64,000 nucleotides of DNA from Caulobacter endophyticus (GCF_029543245.1 NZ_JARQWV010000005.1:186001-250000); one strand, 5' to 3'; counted from the stretch's first letter, positions 51,171 through 59,782 are shown. Notes: generated from the sequence alone by a model not told the origin. Program-made: numbers and translations.

Positions 51171-52487
51171 ATGTCTGCCGCCGCTCAAGATCAACAGGTC
51201 AACCGGCGGGCCTTCGCCATCCTGTTCGGGGTGTCGGCGGCCACGGCGCTGGGCAATACGGGCATGCTGTCCGTGCTTCCCGCCATCGGCCGGCAGATCG
51301 GCATTCCCGACGCCATGGTGGCGGCGATCTTCTCGCTGTCGGCCCTTTTGTGGGCGATCTCCTCGCCGTTCTGGGCCAAGCGGTCGGACGTGCGGGGGCG
51401 AAAGCCCCTGATCCTCTTGGGGCTGGGCGGGTTCTGCGTGTCGATGACCCTGTGCGCCTTCGTGGTCAGCGCGGGGCTGCACCAGCTCATGCCGCCGATG
51501 GTGGTGTTCGTGCTGTTCCTGCTGGCGCGGGCGCTGTTTGGCCTGTTCGGCTCGGCCGCCAATCCGGCCACCCAGGCCTATCTGGCCGATCGCACCAGGC
51601 GCGAAGAGCGCACCCAGGCCATGGCCACCCTGGCCGGCGCCTTTGGCCTGGGCACCGTGGTCGGGCCGTTGCTGGCGCCGCTGTTCGTGCTGCCGGTGGT
51701 GGGGCTGGCCGGGCCGATGTTCGCCTTCGCGGGGCTGGCGGGGGTGATGATGTGGATCGTCAGGCGGGGCCTGGACGAGAGCACGCCGCCCGCCACCGCC
51801 GGCGAGCCGCAGCCGCGCGGCCGCCTGGCCTTTCCGTCGCTGCGGCGGGGCGACAGCCTGTGGCGCGACCCGCGCCTGGCCCCCTTTCTGATCTTCGGGT
51901 TCCTCGTCGCCACCTGCCAGACGGCCCAGACCCAGACCCTGGGCTTTCTGATCATCGACAAGCTGGGCGTGGCCCCGATCAAGGCCCAGGGCTTCATCAC
52001 CCTGGCCATGGCGGCCGGCGCTGTGGCCGGCCTCTTGGCCCAGTGGGGCCTGATCCGGATGTTCTCGATGGGCCCGCGCGAGCTGATGCGCTGGGGCGTC
52101 GGCGTGGCGGCCCTGGGCAATGTCGTGGTCGCCTTCGCGCCGGACTATGCGGCGGTGGCCATCGGCTACGCGGTCTCGTCGCTGGGCTACGGCTTCGCGC
52201 GGCCGGGCTTCACGGCCGGCGCCTCGCTGTCGGTCGGGGCCAAGGACCAGGCCGGGGCGGCGGGCGCGATCGCCGCCATCAACGGCCTCAACGTGGTGGT
52301 CGCTCCGCTGTTCGTGCTGCTCTACGAGGCCGTCGGCTGGGCGCCGTTCGTGCTCAACGCGCTGATCTTGGCGGCCATGCTGGCCTACGCCCTGCGCCAG
52401 GCCGTGCTGCGCAAGGTCAGCGACGCCGAGGCCACGGACGAGGCGACCATCGCGGGCCTGGAGCGCGGCGACGAGGGCGGGGTCTAG
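51171..52487 (+). CDS. MFS transporter (DHA1/tetracycline-efflux-like)
   Basis: This encodes 438 residues and twelve membrane helices. MFS motif A is AKRSDVRGRKPLILLG after helix 2. PATQAYLADRTRREERTQAM with GTVVGPLL is the sugar-/drug-exporter signature of helix 4-5. The start is the ATG at 51171, with TTTGTTCG rather than a Shine-Dalgarno site before it, so it may be translated from a leaderless or weakly initiated message. The hydrolase gene begins 2 bp after its stop. It is a likely multidrug or metabolite exporter. Confidence 0.83.
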   Translation: MSAAAQDQQVNRRAFAILFGVSAATALGNTGMLSVLPAIGRQIGIPDAMVAAIFSLSALLWAISSPFWAKRSDVRGRKPLILLGLGGFCVSMTLCAFVVSAGLHQLMPPMVVFVLFLLARALFGLFGSAANPATQAYLADRTRREERTQAMATLAGAFGLGTVVGPLLAPLFVLPVVGLAGPMFAFAGLAGVMMWIVRRGLDESTPPATAGEPQPRGRLAFPSLRRGDSLWRDPRLAPFLIFGFLVATCQTAQTQTLGFLIIDKLGVAPIKAQGFITLAMAAGAVAGLLAQWGLIRMFSMGPRELMRWGVGVAALGNVVVAFAPDYAAVAIGYAVSSLGYGFARPGFTAGASLSVGAKDQAGAAGAIAAINGLNVVVAPLFVLLYEAVGWAPFVLNALILAAMLAYALRQAVLRKVSDAEATDEATIAGLERGDEGGV

Positions 52488-52489
52488 GG

Positions 52490-53365
52490 ATGACGATGCG
52501 CCGAGCTGTCGTCCTGGCCGTGATGCTGTCGGCGGCCTTGACCGGATCGGCCCTGGCCCAGGATGGACGTTTCGACGTCGGCGGCGGCCGGATGATCCGC
52601 CTCTCCTGCCAGGGCCAGGGCGCGCCGACCGTGGTGGTCGACGCCGGCATGGGGACCGCGCCGGTGGAGGACGAGGCCTGGCGCAGGATCGCCGCCCGCG
52701 TCTCCGAGACCGCCCGGATCTGCCTCTACGACCGCGCCGGCCTGGGCGCCAGCGACCCGGCCCCGGCGGGCAAGCCGCGCACCAGCGCCGACGCGGCCGC
52801 CGACCTGGAGACCGCCCTGCGTGCGGCCAAGGTCGCGCCGCCGTTCCTGCTGGCCGGCCACTCGATCGGCGGGCTGCACGCCCAGGTCTTCGCCGCTCGC
52901 TATCCGGATCAGGTGGCCGGACTGGTGCTGATCTCGTCGACCCATCCCGACCAGATGGACGCCTGGCTGGCCAGGCTGCCGGCCGTGGCGCCGGGCGAGG
53001 CGAAGGCGCTGTCCGACGCGCGCGGCTTTCTCACGCGGATGCCGCGCGATCCCAGCCTCAATCCGGAAAATCTCGACGTTGGCGCCAGTAACAGCCAGGC
53101 TCGCGCGTTGCGCTCGCTGGGCGACAAGCCGGTGATCGTGGCCACCCACAGCCCGAAGTGGCGGATGGTCCCCGACCTGCCCGAGCCCCTCGCGGTCGAG
53201 CTGGAGGCGGTCACCCAAGACCTGCAGAAGCAGTTCCTGACCCTGTCGTCCCGCGCGACCCAGACCATCGCGCCCACGGCTGGCCACGGCCTTCCGCACG
53301 AGGATCCCGGCTTCGTGGCCGAGGCGATCCTGAGCGGCGTGAAGGCGGTGCGCGAGGGGCGGTAG
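52490..53365 (+). CDS. secreted alpha/beta hydrolase
   Basis: This encodes 291 residues. A signal peptide ends at SALAQ. The nucleophile elbow GHSIGG has Ser125; LYDRAGLGASDP is the helix-1 region; the catalytic His is in TAGHGLPHEDP near the end. A cap of about 60 residues separates them. It begins 2 bp after the MFS stop codon and so is translationally coupled to it. A pair of exporter and secreted hydrolase could detoxify an ester or process an exported compound, but this is an inference. Confidence 0.83.
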   Translation: MTMRRAVVLAVMLSAALTGSALAQDGRFDVGGGRMIRLSCQGQGAPTVVVDAGMGTAPVEDEAWRRIAARVSETARICLYDRAGLGASDPAPAGKPRTSADAAADLETALRAAKVAPPFLLAGHSIGGLHAQVFAARYPDQVAGLVLISSTHPDQMDAWLARLPAVAPGEAKALSDARGFLTRMPRDPSLNPENLDVGASNSQARALRSLGDKPVIVATHSPKWRMVPDLPEPLAVELEAVTQDLQKQFLTLSSRATQTIAPTAGHGLPHEDPGFVAEAILSGVKAVREGR

Positions 53366-53382
53366 GCGTCCAGCAAGCTCTG

Positions 53383-53403
53383 GGATATACTGGCTGTATA
53401 TCC
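53383..53403. promoter_or_regulatory. operator palindrome of the vapBC module
   Basis: A perfect inverted repeat GGATATAC-N5-GTATATCC lies immediately before the AGGAGG ribosome binding site of vapB. VapB-VapC complexes autoregulate by binding such palindromes, so this is the expected operator. The TATAC/GTATA arms may also contain the -10 element. Confidence 0.75.
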
Positions 53404-53414
53404 AGGAGGCCGTG

Positions 53415-53636
53415 ATGGTCCGAACGACACTGTTTCAGTCCAATCGATCCCAGGCGGTCCGCCTGCCGAAGGACGTGGCGTTTCCGGATGGCGTCCGCTC
53501 GGTGACGGTGCTGCGCGAAGGCAAGAGGCGCGTCATCGTGCCGTCGGATGCCGTCTGGGACGACTTCTTCGACGAGCCCGGCGTCGATCTCGGTGAACGC
53601 GATCAGCCCAAGACGCAGGATCGCGAAGGCTTCTGA
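53415..53636 (+). CDS. vapB: antitoxin VapB
   Basis: This encodes 73 residues. The N-terminal AbrB/MazE-type swapped-hairpin opens VRTTLFQSNRSQAVRLPKDVAFP, split here, the VapB consensus. The C-terminal half (WDDFFDEPGVDLGERDQ) is acidic and would wrap the toxin. A near-perfect AGGAGG lies 5 bp before the ATG. Its stop overlaps the vapC start (TGATG). Confidence 0.92.
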   Translation: MVRTTLFQSNRSQAVRLPKDVAFPDGVRSVTVLREGKRRVIVPSDAVWDDFFDEPGVDLGERDQPKTQDREGF

Positions 53637-54049
53637 TGCTCCGCTACATGCTGGACACCAACCTGTGTATCCGCGTGCTCAGAGACCGTCCTCGCGAACT
53701 GGCGGAAAAGTTCAACGCTAACGCTGATGCGCTGTGCATCTCGACCATTGTCCTGATGGAGCTGCTGCACGGTGCAGCGAAATCCGCCCGGCCGGAGCAT
53801 CACCGCGATCTGGTGGAGCGTTTCGCCGCCAAGCTGGAGGTTCTGTCCTTTGACGATGGCGCCGCCGATCACGCGGCCGATATTCGAGCCGGCCTCGAGC
53901 GTATTGGACGGCCGATCGGCAGCTATGACCTGTTGATCGCTGGCCATGCGCGTTCGCGCGGCCTCGTCGTAGTCACGGGCAATCTTGCGGAATTCGCGAG
54001 GGTCGAGGGCCTGCGCTGCGAGGACTGGACCGTCGGCCGGATCAGCTGA
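53636..54049 (+). CDS. vapC: PIN-domain ribonuclease toxin VapC
   Basis: This encodes 137 residues of the PIN fold. The acidic active-site residues are Asp7 (MLDTNL), Glu42 (VLMELLHG) and Asp98 (GSYDLLIAGHARS), with Asn116 in VTGNLAEF. It is an Mg-dependent endoribonuclease that cuts tRNA or rRNA when freed from VapB. It is translationally coupled to vapB. Confidence 0.93.
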   Translation: MLRYMLDTNLCIRVLRDRPRELAEKFNANADALCISTIVLMELLHGAAKSARPEHHRDLVERFAAKLEVLSFDDGAADHAADIRAGLERIGRPIGSYDLLIAGHARSRGLVVVTGNLAEFARVEGLRCEDWTVGRIS

Positions 54050-54062
54050 CGGTCCCTACGCC

Positions 54063-54545
54063 TCAGCCCTTGCGGACGATGCGCGCGGCGGCGGCGTGGA
54101 AGGCCGCTTCGGTTTCGGCCAGGGCGGCCACGGCGCCGTGTCGGTCGGCGGCGACGCTCATGTTGGTCGCCACGTAGGACTTCGAGACCCGTCGGGCCTC
54201 TTCGCCGCGCAGGGCGGCGTTGGCGGCGGCGGTCTCGTGCCACTCGGCCAGTTCGGCTGCGGTCAGCGGGTGGTCTTCCGGGGCGTCGGGGTGGTGCACC
54301 ACGTCGCCGAAGCCGATGGCCACGAAGCCGTGGATGACGCCGTAGTCTTCTTCCGACAGCAGGAAGGTGATCTGGCGTTCCTCGGTCTGGCCGGTATAGG
54401 CGTCCTCGGCCGGATCGAATTCGCGCAGCACCAGCACGTCGCCGACCTTGAATTCACGGTCGTTACGGCGGATTTCGAAGCGCTTCTTGCCCGAGCGCAC
54501 GGCGGCGAAATACTGCGGCCAGGTCTTCAGTTCGTGACGGGTCAT
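54063..54545 (-). CDS. DUF3850 (ASCH-related) protein
   Basis: This encodes 160 residues. The N-terminal 80 residues match the DUF3850 pattern: HELKTWPQYFAAVRSGKKRFEIRRNDREFKVGDVLVLREF, split here, which belongs to the ASCH/PUA-like superfamily associated with RNA or nucleotide binding. The C-terminal part is helical and Ala-rich. Start at the ATG 54545. It lies downstream of rpoH on the same strand, after a strong terminator, so it has its own promoter. It is convergent with vapC. Confidence 0.8.
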   Translation of the reverse strand: MTRHELKTWPQYFAAVRSGKKRFEIRRNDREFKVGDVLVLREFDPAEDAYTGQTEERQITFLLSEEDYGVIHGFVAIGFGDVVHHPDAPEDHPLTAAELAEWHETAAANAALRGEEARRVSKSYVATNMSVAADRHGAVAALAETEAAFHAAAARIVRKG

Positions 54546-54660
54546 GGAGAAGTCTTTGAATTGGGCCGGCGGGACGCCGGAAAAATCGGAGGCGAGGCTC
54601 TTAGAGCGCGTCGGCGGCGAGGAAAAGGCCGTTTGTGACGCTCCGGCGACGCCCTCGATA

Positions 54661-54694
54661 CGAAAAGGCCGCCGCGACACGGGTCGCGACGGCC
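54661..54694 (-). terminator. Rho-independent terminator of rpoH
   Basis: On the minus strand GGCCGTCGCGA-loop-TCGCGGCGGCC is followed by TTTTCG, just after the rpoH stop codon. Confidence 0.85.
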
Positions 54695-54718
54695 GTTCTC
54701 TTAGCAGATGAGAGAGGC

Positions 54719-55606
54719 TTAGGCCTCGACCATGTTCTTGGCGATGGCCGCCTCGCGCATGGACTTCTGCAGCTTCTCGAAGGCGCGCACCTCGATCTGG
54801 CGGACCCGTTCGCGGCTGACGCCGTACTGGGCGGCCAGGTCTTCCAGGGTGGTGGGGTCGTCCTTCAGGCGGCGCTCGGTCAGGATATGCCGCTCGCGGT
54901 CGGTCAGCTCGACCATGGCCTCCTCCAGGAGGGTCATGCGCAGCGACTTTTCCTCGTTCTCGGCGACCATGGTCTCTTGCGAAACCTGCTCGTCGTCGGC
55001 CAGCCAATCCTGCCACTCGCTTTCGCCGTCGGCGCGCAGCGGCGCGTTCAGCGAGGCGTCGGGGCCCGACAGGCGGCGGTTCATCGAGATGACCTCGCTG
55101 TCCAGCACGCCCAGTTTGGTGGCGATGGCGCTGACCTGCTCGGGGCGCAGGTCGCCGTCCTCGAAGGCGCTGATCTGGCTCTTGGCCTTGCGCAGGTTGA
55201 AGAACAGCTTCTTCTGCGCGGCGGTCGTGCCCATCTTCACCAGCGACCACGAGCGCAGGATGTATTCCTGGATCGAGGCGCGGATCCACCACATGGCGTA
55301 GGTGGCCAGGCGGAAGCCCTTCTCGGGCTCGAACTTCTTGACCGCCTGCATCAGGCCGACATTGCCTTCGGAGATCACTTCCCCAATCGGCAGGCCGTAG
55401 CCGCGATAGCCCATGGCGATCTTGGCCACGAGGCGCAGGTGGCTGGTGACCATCTTGTGCGCGGCGTCGCTGTCCTGATGCTCTTTCCAGCGCTGGGCGA
55501 GCATGAACTCCTCGTCCTTCGCCAGCATCGGGAACTTGCGGATTTCGGTCAGGTAGCGCGACAGGCCGCCGTCCGGCGACATCACCGACAAGGAATTCAC
55601 AGCCAT
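54719..55606 (-). CDS. rpoH: heat-shock sigma factor RpoH (sigma-32)
   Basis: This encodes 295 residues. Regions 1.2 and 2 are present (LAKDEEFMLAQRWKEHQDSDA, HLRLVAKIAMGYRGYGLP, RLATYAMWWIRASIQEYILRSWSLVKMGTT), followed by the RpoH box QKKLFFNLRK and region 4 with the helix-turn-helix LEDLAAQYGVSRERVRQIEVRAFEKLQ, split here. It directs transcription of chaperone and protease genes. The ATG at 55606 is preferred over one ten codons upstream because it gives the conserved length. The upstream region holds an operator-like pair (55758-55794) and a 7-bp inverted repeat (55715-55748). Confidence 0.97.
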   Translation of the reverse strand: MAVNSLSVMSPDGGLSRYLTEIRKFPMLAKDEEFMLAQRWKEHQDSDAAHKMVTSHLRLVAKIAMGYRGYGLPIGEVISEGNVGLMQAVKKFEPEKGFRLATYAMWWIRASIQEYILRSWSLVKMGTTAAQKKLFFNLRKAKSQISAFEDGDLRPEQVSAIATKLGVLDSEVISMNRRLSGPDASLNAPLRADGESEWQDWLADDEQVSQETMVAENEEKSLRMTLLEEAMVELTDRERHILTERRLKDDPTTLEDLAAQYGVSRERVRQIEVRAFEKLQKSMREAAIAKNMVEA

Positions 55607-55714
55607 GAGTTCAACATCCCCTGGGCTGGGCGCCAACTTGGCGTCCGGAGCCCACTTTCGAATGGGTGAGATAGGTACGGGTTGCGGCTAAAGTAAGGGC
55701 GATAACGCATTTGT

Positions 55715-55748
55715 AATGTCCGACACCCTGGCTCAGGTATTGGACATT
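55715..55748. promoter_or_regulatory. inverted repeat in the rpoH upstream region
   Basis: AATGTCC (55715-55721) and GGACATT (55742-55748) are perfect 7-bp arms separated by 20 bp. It lies about 110 bp upstream of the rpoH start and may be a regulator site or promoter element. Confidence 0.35.
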
Positions 55749-55757
55749 TCGATGGCG

Positions 55758-55794
55758 GAATGAACGTTCATTCTCAAAAAAATGAACGATCATT
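55758..55794. promoter_or_regulatory. paired TetR-type operators between rpoH and DUF805
   Basis: GAATGAACGTTCATTC (55758-55773) is a perfect 16-bp palindrome. AATGAACGATCATT (55781-55794) is a related imperfect one with centres 22 bp apart, two helical turns. Such ATGAACG/CGTTCAT sites are typical of TetR/AcrR regulators. They lie between the divergent genes rpoH and DUF805. No TetR gene is nearby. Confidence 0.55.
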
Positions 55795-55937
55795 CTCAAA
55801 ATTGCAAGAGGCGCCGAGACGGGGCTCCGGCGCGCGGACGCGGAGGGAGCGCCGCGGAATTGTGGATTGCAAATGAAAAATTACACCCATAAACATAGTT
55901 TGCAATTTTGGATTGTGCAGTGGGGTGTGGGCGAGCG

Positions 55938-56315
55938 ATGAAGGCTTGGTTCGATTTCAACGGCCGCGGCGACCGTGTCGATTTCCTGAGCACGGTCTGG
56001 CTGCTGGTCCCGGGGCTCGCGCTGCTGGGCGCGCCGCTGTTCCTGATGGGCATGGGCGCGACGCAGAAACTGGCCCTGCTCGCCTTCGACCTGCTGGCGC
56101 TCGGCCTGGGCCTGGCGGCCTTAGTCATCGCCATGGCGGGCGCGGCCCGCCGTCTGCAGGACCTGGGGGTCTCGGCCTGGTGGCTGGCTTTGGCCGTGCT
56201 GGTTCCGGTCGTCGGCCTGGTCGGCTTCGTCGTCCTGGCGCTGGTTCCGGGTTCCGAGCAGCCCAACGCCTACGGACCCTCGCCGAGACGACCGCTGCCG
56301 GCGCCGGCGCGCTAA
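55938..56315 (+). CDS. DUF805 inner-membrane protein
   Basis: This encodes 125 residues. Four hydrophobic segments and the DUF805 signature GAARRLQDLGVSAWWLALAVLVP, split here, are present. The N-terminus WFDFNGRGDRVDFLSTVW is also typical. The function of the family is unknown. The start is the ATG at 55938 (GGCGAGCG before it). It ends overlapping the 3' end of the phytochrome gene by 4 bp. Confidence 0.85.
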   Translation: MKAWFDFNGRGDRVDFLSTVWLLVPGLALLGAPLFLMGMGATQKLALLAFDLLALGLGLAALVIAMAGAARRLQDLGVSAWWLALAVLVPVVGLVGFVVLALVPGSEQPNAYGPSPRRPLPAPAR

Positions 56316-58444
56316 CCCGCCGGCGCGTCCAGTTCGGCGCGCACGCCCGGATTGTTGTCGTGATAGGCCAGGGATCCGGCCAGCTGGCGGACCATGGCGT
56401 CCATCATCTTGCTGCCGAAGCCGACGCGCGGGCCCTGCTTGCCGCCGCCCTGGTCGGCGACCAGGATGCGCACGCGGCCGCCCTGTTCGGTGAGGCCGAT
56501 GTCGACCCGTCCGGGACGGCCGGCATAGGCGTACTTCACCGCATTGATCACCAGTTCGGTGACCACCAGGCCGATCGTCACGGCCTTGTCGGTAGAGACC
56601 GTGGCGGGGGCCGCGTCGACGCGGATCATCCGCGCCCATTCCCGGCCCAGCGACTCCACCAGTTCCTCGGCCAGCTCCACGAGGTAGCGGTCCAGAGAGA
56701 CCGTCTCCAGCTGGTCGCCGCGATAGAGCCGGCGGTGCACCAGGCCCACGGCGGTCAGGCGGCGGCTGGCTTCCTCCAGCGGCGCGCGGGCGGCCGGATC
56801 GTCGATGGCCTTCATCTGGATGGTCAGGAACCCAGCGGCCAGGGCCAGGCTGTTCTGGACCCTGTGATTCACCTCGCGCAGCAGAAAGTCTTTCTGGCGC
56901 AGCAGGTCGTCCTTGTCGTCGAGGGTGGCGCGCAGCTGGCTGTTCAGCTCGGACGTACGGCGGGCGCGGCGCAGATCCAGGAGGTCCTGGCGCAGGCGCA
57001 GGGCGGCCTCGGTCTGCGAGGCGCTCCACGGGCGCGAGCGGCCGCGCACCGTTTCGGTCCAGGCGTCGAACGAGGCGCGCGGGGTCAGCGCCCCGTCGCC
57101 GCCGGCCGCCTTGGCGGTGCGGTAGGGATCGCCGGCCCAGCGCACGACCTCGACCTCCTCGGCGCGGGTCCACAGCACGGCCAGCAGCGGCGTGCGTTCG
57201 ATCACCACGCCCATCAGGCCCGAGGCCCAGCTCCTGAACGCGCCGGCGCCGGGAAACAGGTTTTCGCTGCGCTCGGTGGCGATCACGCCGCCGGCGTCGA
57301 CCTCCAGAAGCCAGTCGCGCAGCATCGCCAGGGCCGTATGCGGCGGCGTCTTGCCGGCCGTCTCGATCCGGTCGTCGCGGAACACCGCCACGCCGTCGGC
57401 GTCGCCCAGGGCGATCAGGTCGGAGGCGTGTTCCTCAAGCGACAGGTCGCCGACGTCGGACTGGGCCAGAACGGCCGTCAGGTCGTCGCCCAGGGCCCGC
57501 AGGCGCAGCTTCTCGCGCCAGGTCTCGGCTTCTTCCTTGGCCTTGATCTGGCGGGCAAGGCCACCGGCCAGCGCGCGGCAGGCGGCGCGGATCTCGTAGG
57601 GCAGCAGGCGCGGGCTGTTGTGGTGGCAGGCCACCAGGCCCCACAGGCGGCCGTCCTTGACGATCGAAACCGAGGCCGAGGCGACCACGCCCATGTTGCG
57701 CATGTACTGCATGTGGACGGGCGAGACGCTGCGCAGGGCCAGGTCGCTCATGTCGAGCGGAGCCTGCGGCGCGGGCTCCAGCGGGGCGGGCGCATAGGCG
57801 CAGTCGGGGATCACCCGCACCAGGTTGCGCACATAGAGGGCGCGGGCCTGCTTGGGGATGTCCGAACCCGGGAAGCGGTGGTTGAGGAAGCTCTTGAGGT
57901 GATGGGCGCGGTCCTCGCCGACCACCTCGCCGGCTTCGTCGTCGCCGAAGCGGTAGATCATCACCCGGTCGAAGCCGGTCAGGCGGCGAAATTCCAGCGC
58001 GGCGCGATCGTACAGCGTCTTCAGGCCGGGACAGCGCTCGAAGGCTGCGGCGGCGGCCTCAAGGTGGGCCAGGATCTGCGAACCGGCCATGGGGCGCTCC
58101 AGGCCCGGCTCGATCTCGAGCAGGACCAGATCGTCCTGCACCGTGGCGCTGAGGTCCAGATTGCGCCCGCCCAGGCGCAGGACCCCGATGAAGCCGCCGG
58201 CCGGACGCGAGTTCGAGATTGCGGCGACCTGGGCCGCCAACTCGTCGCCGATCAGGGCGCCGACCGCCTGGTCGAGCCAAGTATCGGCTTCCAGCAGGCC
58301 GGCGACGTCGCCGGCGGCCATGCGCACCGTCAGGGTGTCGCGATCGAGGGCCAGCAGCACACCGTGCGGCTGGATGGCCCCGGGGATGTGGATGGGTTCG
58401 CGGTCGCAGGCCTGAACCTGTTCAGGCGTCGGAGCCGCGGTCAC
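56312..58444 (-). CDS. bacteriophytochrome sensor histidine kinase (HWE/HisKA_2)
   Basis: This encodes 710 residues. The chromophore-attachment Cys13 is in ACDREPIHIPGAIQPHG, followed by a PAS domain, a GAF domain with RFPGSDIPKQARALY (the PASDIP motif, here PGSDIP) and SPVHMQYMRNMG (conserved His). A PHY domain with the PRLLPYEIRAACRALAGGLARQI region follows. The kinase part is of the HWE/HisKA_2 type: LLREVNHRVQNSLALAAGF and the N box ELVINAVKYAYAG, then DQGGG. It should bind biliverdin and sense red/far-red light. No heme oxygenase or response regulator is adjacent. The Ala-to-Gly change in PASDIP could alter spectral tuning. Confidence 0.9.
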   Translation of the reverse strand: MTAAPTPEQVQACDREPIHIPGAIQPHGVLLALDRDTLTVRMAAGDVAGLLEADTWLDQAVGALIGDELAAQVAAISNSRPAGGFIGVLRLGGRNLDLSATVQDDLVLLEIEPGLERPMAGSQILAHLEAAAAAFERCPGLKTLYDRAALEFRRLTGFDRVMIYRFGDDEAGEVVGEDRAHHLKSFLNHRFPGSDIPKQARALYVRNLVRVIPDCAYAPAPLEPAPQAPLDMSDLALRSVSPVHMQYMRNMGVVASASVSIVKDGRLWGLVACHHNSPRLLPYEIRAACRALAGGLARQIKAKEEAETWREKLRLRALGDDLTAVLAQSDVGDLSLEEHASDLIALGDADGVAVFRDDRIETAGKTPPHTALAMLRDWLLEVDAGGVIATERSENLFPGAGAFRSWASGLMGVVIERTPLLAVLWTRAEEVEVVRWAGDPYRTAKAAGGDGALTPRASFDAWTETVRGRSRPWSASQTEAALRLRQDLLDLRRARRTSELNSQLRATLDDKDDLLRQKDFLLREVNHRVQNSLALAAGFLTIQMKAIDDPAARAPLEEASRRLTAVGLVHRRLYRGDQLETVSLDRYLVELAEELVESLGREWARMIRVDAAPATVSTDKAVTIGLVVTELVINAVKYAYAGRPGRVDIGLTEQGGRVRILVADQGGGKQGPRVGFGSKMMDAMVRQLAGSLAYHDNNPGVRAELDAPAG

Positions 58445-58652
58445 GCGTAGCGCCGATCGGGTATCAGGAGGCGCGAAAGGGGGGCTGTGGTCACGGCGGC
58501 GGCTCCAAGCGGCCTAGGCCGGTTCTTCGACAGTACGCCGCATTGAACAGGTCCACCGTCGCCTTGTCGACATTTCGCATGGCTGGCGCGAAGGGGGCTT
58601 GTGCGCATCTTTCGCGAGCGTCAGGGTCGGCGCCGATTTCGGGGAGCACCGC

Positions 58653-59009
58653 ATGACCGGCTTTCTCTTACGCGCCCTGTTCGCGGGCCTGGGCCTGTGG
58701 CTGGCCTCACGCATCGTGCCGGGCGTCCACGCCGCGGGCTGGCAGACGATCGCCATCGCCGCCGTGCTGCTGGGGCTGGTCAACGCCGTGGTGCGCCCCG
58801 TCGTGGTGCTGCTGACCCTGCCGATCACCCTGGTGACGCTGGGGCTGTTTCTGCTGGTGGTGAACGCCGCCATGCTGGGGCTGGTGGCTTACATACTGCC
58901 GGGCCTGGCGGTGAGCGGCTTCTGGGCCGGGATCTTCGGGGCGATCGTTATCGGCGTGGTCAGCTGGTTCGGCCACCTGCTGCTGGGCGAAGGGTCCGAG
59001 CGGGACTAA
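58653..59009 (+). CDS. phage-holin-like small membrane protein
   Basis: This encodes 118 residues with four hydrophobic segments, matching the PF04020-type phage holin family 4 pattern (NAVVRPVVVLLTLPITLVTLGLFLLVVNA, split here). GGGGAG lies before the ATG at 58653. Most chromosomal members are not in prophages and their role is unknown. Its last 4 bp overlap the end of the convergent M23 gene. Confidence 0.83.
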   Translation: MTGFLLRALFAGLGLWLASRIVPGVHAAGWQTIAIAAVLLGLVNAVVRPVVVLLTLPITLVTLGLFLLVVNAAMLGLVAYILPGLAVSGFWAGIFGAIVIGVVSWFGHLLLGEGSERD

Positions 59010-59782
59010 CTGGCCGCGACCTCGATCCGCACGCGCACCCGGCCGTCTCCGCCCCGTACGGCCTGACTTTTGCCGGCGCGACGGGCGGCGACCTTTTCCT
59101 TCATGCCGTCAGGCCAGCGCGACACGTGGGCCAGGCGCACCTTGCGCGGCACGCGGGCGGCGGCCTTCAGCGGCAGGTCCTCGGCGCTGGCGAAGGTCTT
59201 GTCCAGGAAGTGGGCGGGGTTCAGCGGCCGGCCCTTGCGGCTGATCTCGAAATGCAGGTGCGAGCCGGTTGAGCGGCCGCTGTCGCCGACCACGGCGATC
59301 GGCGTGCCGCGCTTTACATAGACGCCCTTCTTCATGCCGAGATTGCGGCCGAGGTGCGCGTAGAGCGTGGCGAAGCCGTCCTTGTGCCGGACCTCGACGA
59401 AGCGGCCATAGCCGGGATCGGTCCCGGTGCGCGCGACGATGCCGTCGGCGGCGACCTTCACCGCCGTGCCGGACGGGGCGGCGATGTCGACGCCTTCGTG
59501 CAGGCGGCCTCCCTCTTCCCAGGGCAGCTGGCGCAGGCCGAAGGGCGAGGCGACCTCGCGGCCGGGCAGGGGCGCGTCGAAGGCGTAGGCGGGCGGAGGC
59601 GGCGGGGCCGGTTGCGGCGTCGCGGGGGCCGTCGCCACGGGCTCGACGATCGGCGCCGGGGCGATCAGGTCGGCCAGCGCGCGCGCCGCGGGTACGGACG
59701 CCGCGGCCAGCGCCACGGCGAAGCCGAGCGTCATGACCAGGGCGTAGTTGCGAGCGGGCTGGGCCTGTGTGTCTGGCGCCAA
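59006..59782 (-). CDS. M23 family metallopeptidase
   Basis: This encodes 258 residues. An N-terminal membrane/signal helix (VMTLGFAVALAAASVPAARA), a Pro-rich linker, then the LytM domain with zinc ligands in LHEGVDIAAPSG (HxxxD) and SHLHFEISRKG (HxH). It probably cuts or remodels peptidoglycan cross-links in the periplasm. The C-terminus is a basic tail. Single gene, convergent with the holin-like gene. Confidence 0.88.
   Translation of the reverse strand: MAPDTQAQPARNYALVMTLGFAVALAAASVPAARALADLIAPAPIVEPVATAPATPQPAPPPPPAYAFDAPLPGREVASPFGLRQLPWEEGGRLHEGVDIAAPSGTAVKVAADGIVARTGTDPGYGRFVEVRHKDGFATLYAHLGRNLGMKKGVYVKRGTPIAVVGDSGRSTGSHLHFEISRKGRPLNPAHFLDKTFASAEDLPLKAAARVPRKVRLAHVSRWPDGMKEKVAARRAGKSQAVRGGDGRVRVRIEVAAS

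Noticed and set aside
55913..58450. 845-codon plus-strand open frame
   Set aside because: Antisense to the bacteriophytochrome and overlaps the DUF805 gene in another frame.
58653..59782. Holin-like gene and M23 peptidase as a prophage lysis cassette
   Set aside because: The genes are convergent, no phage structural genes are near, and both families have many chromosomal members.
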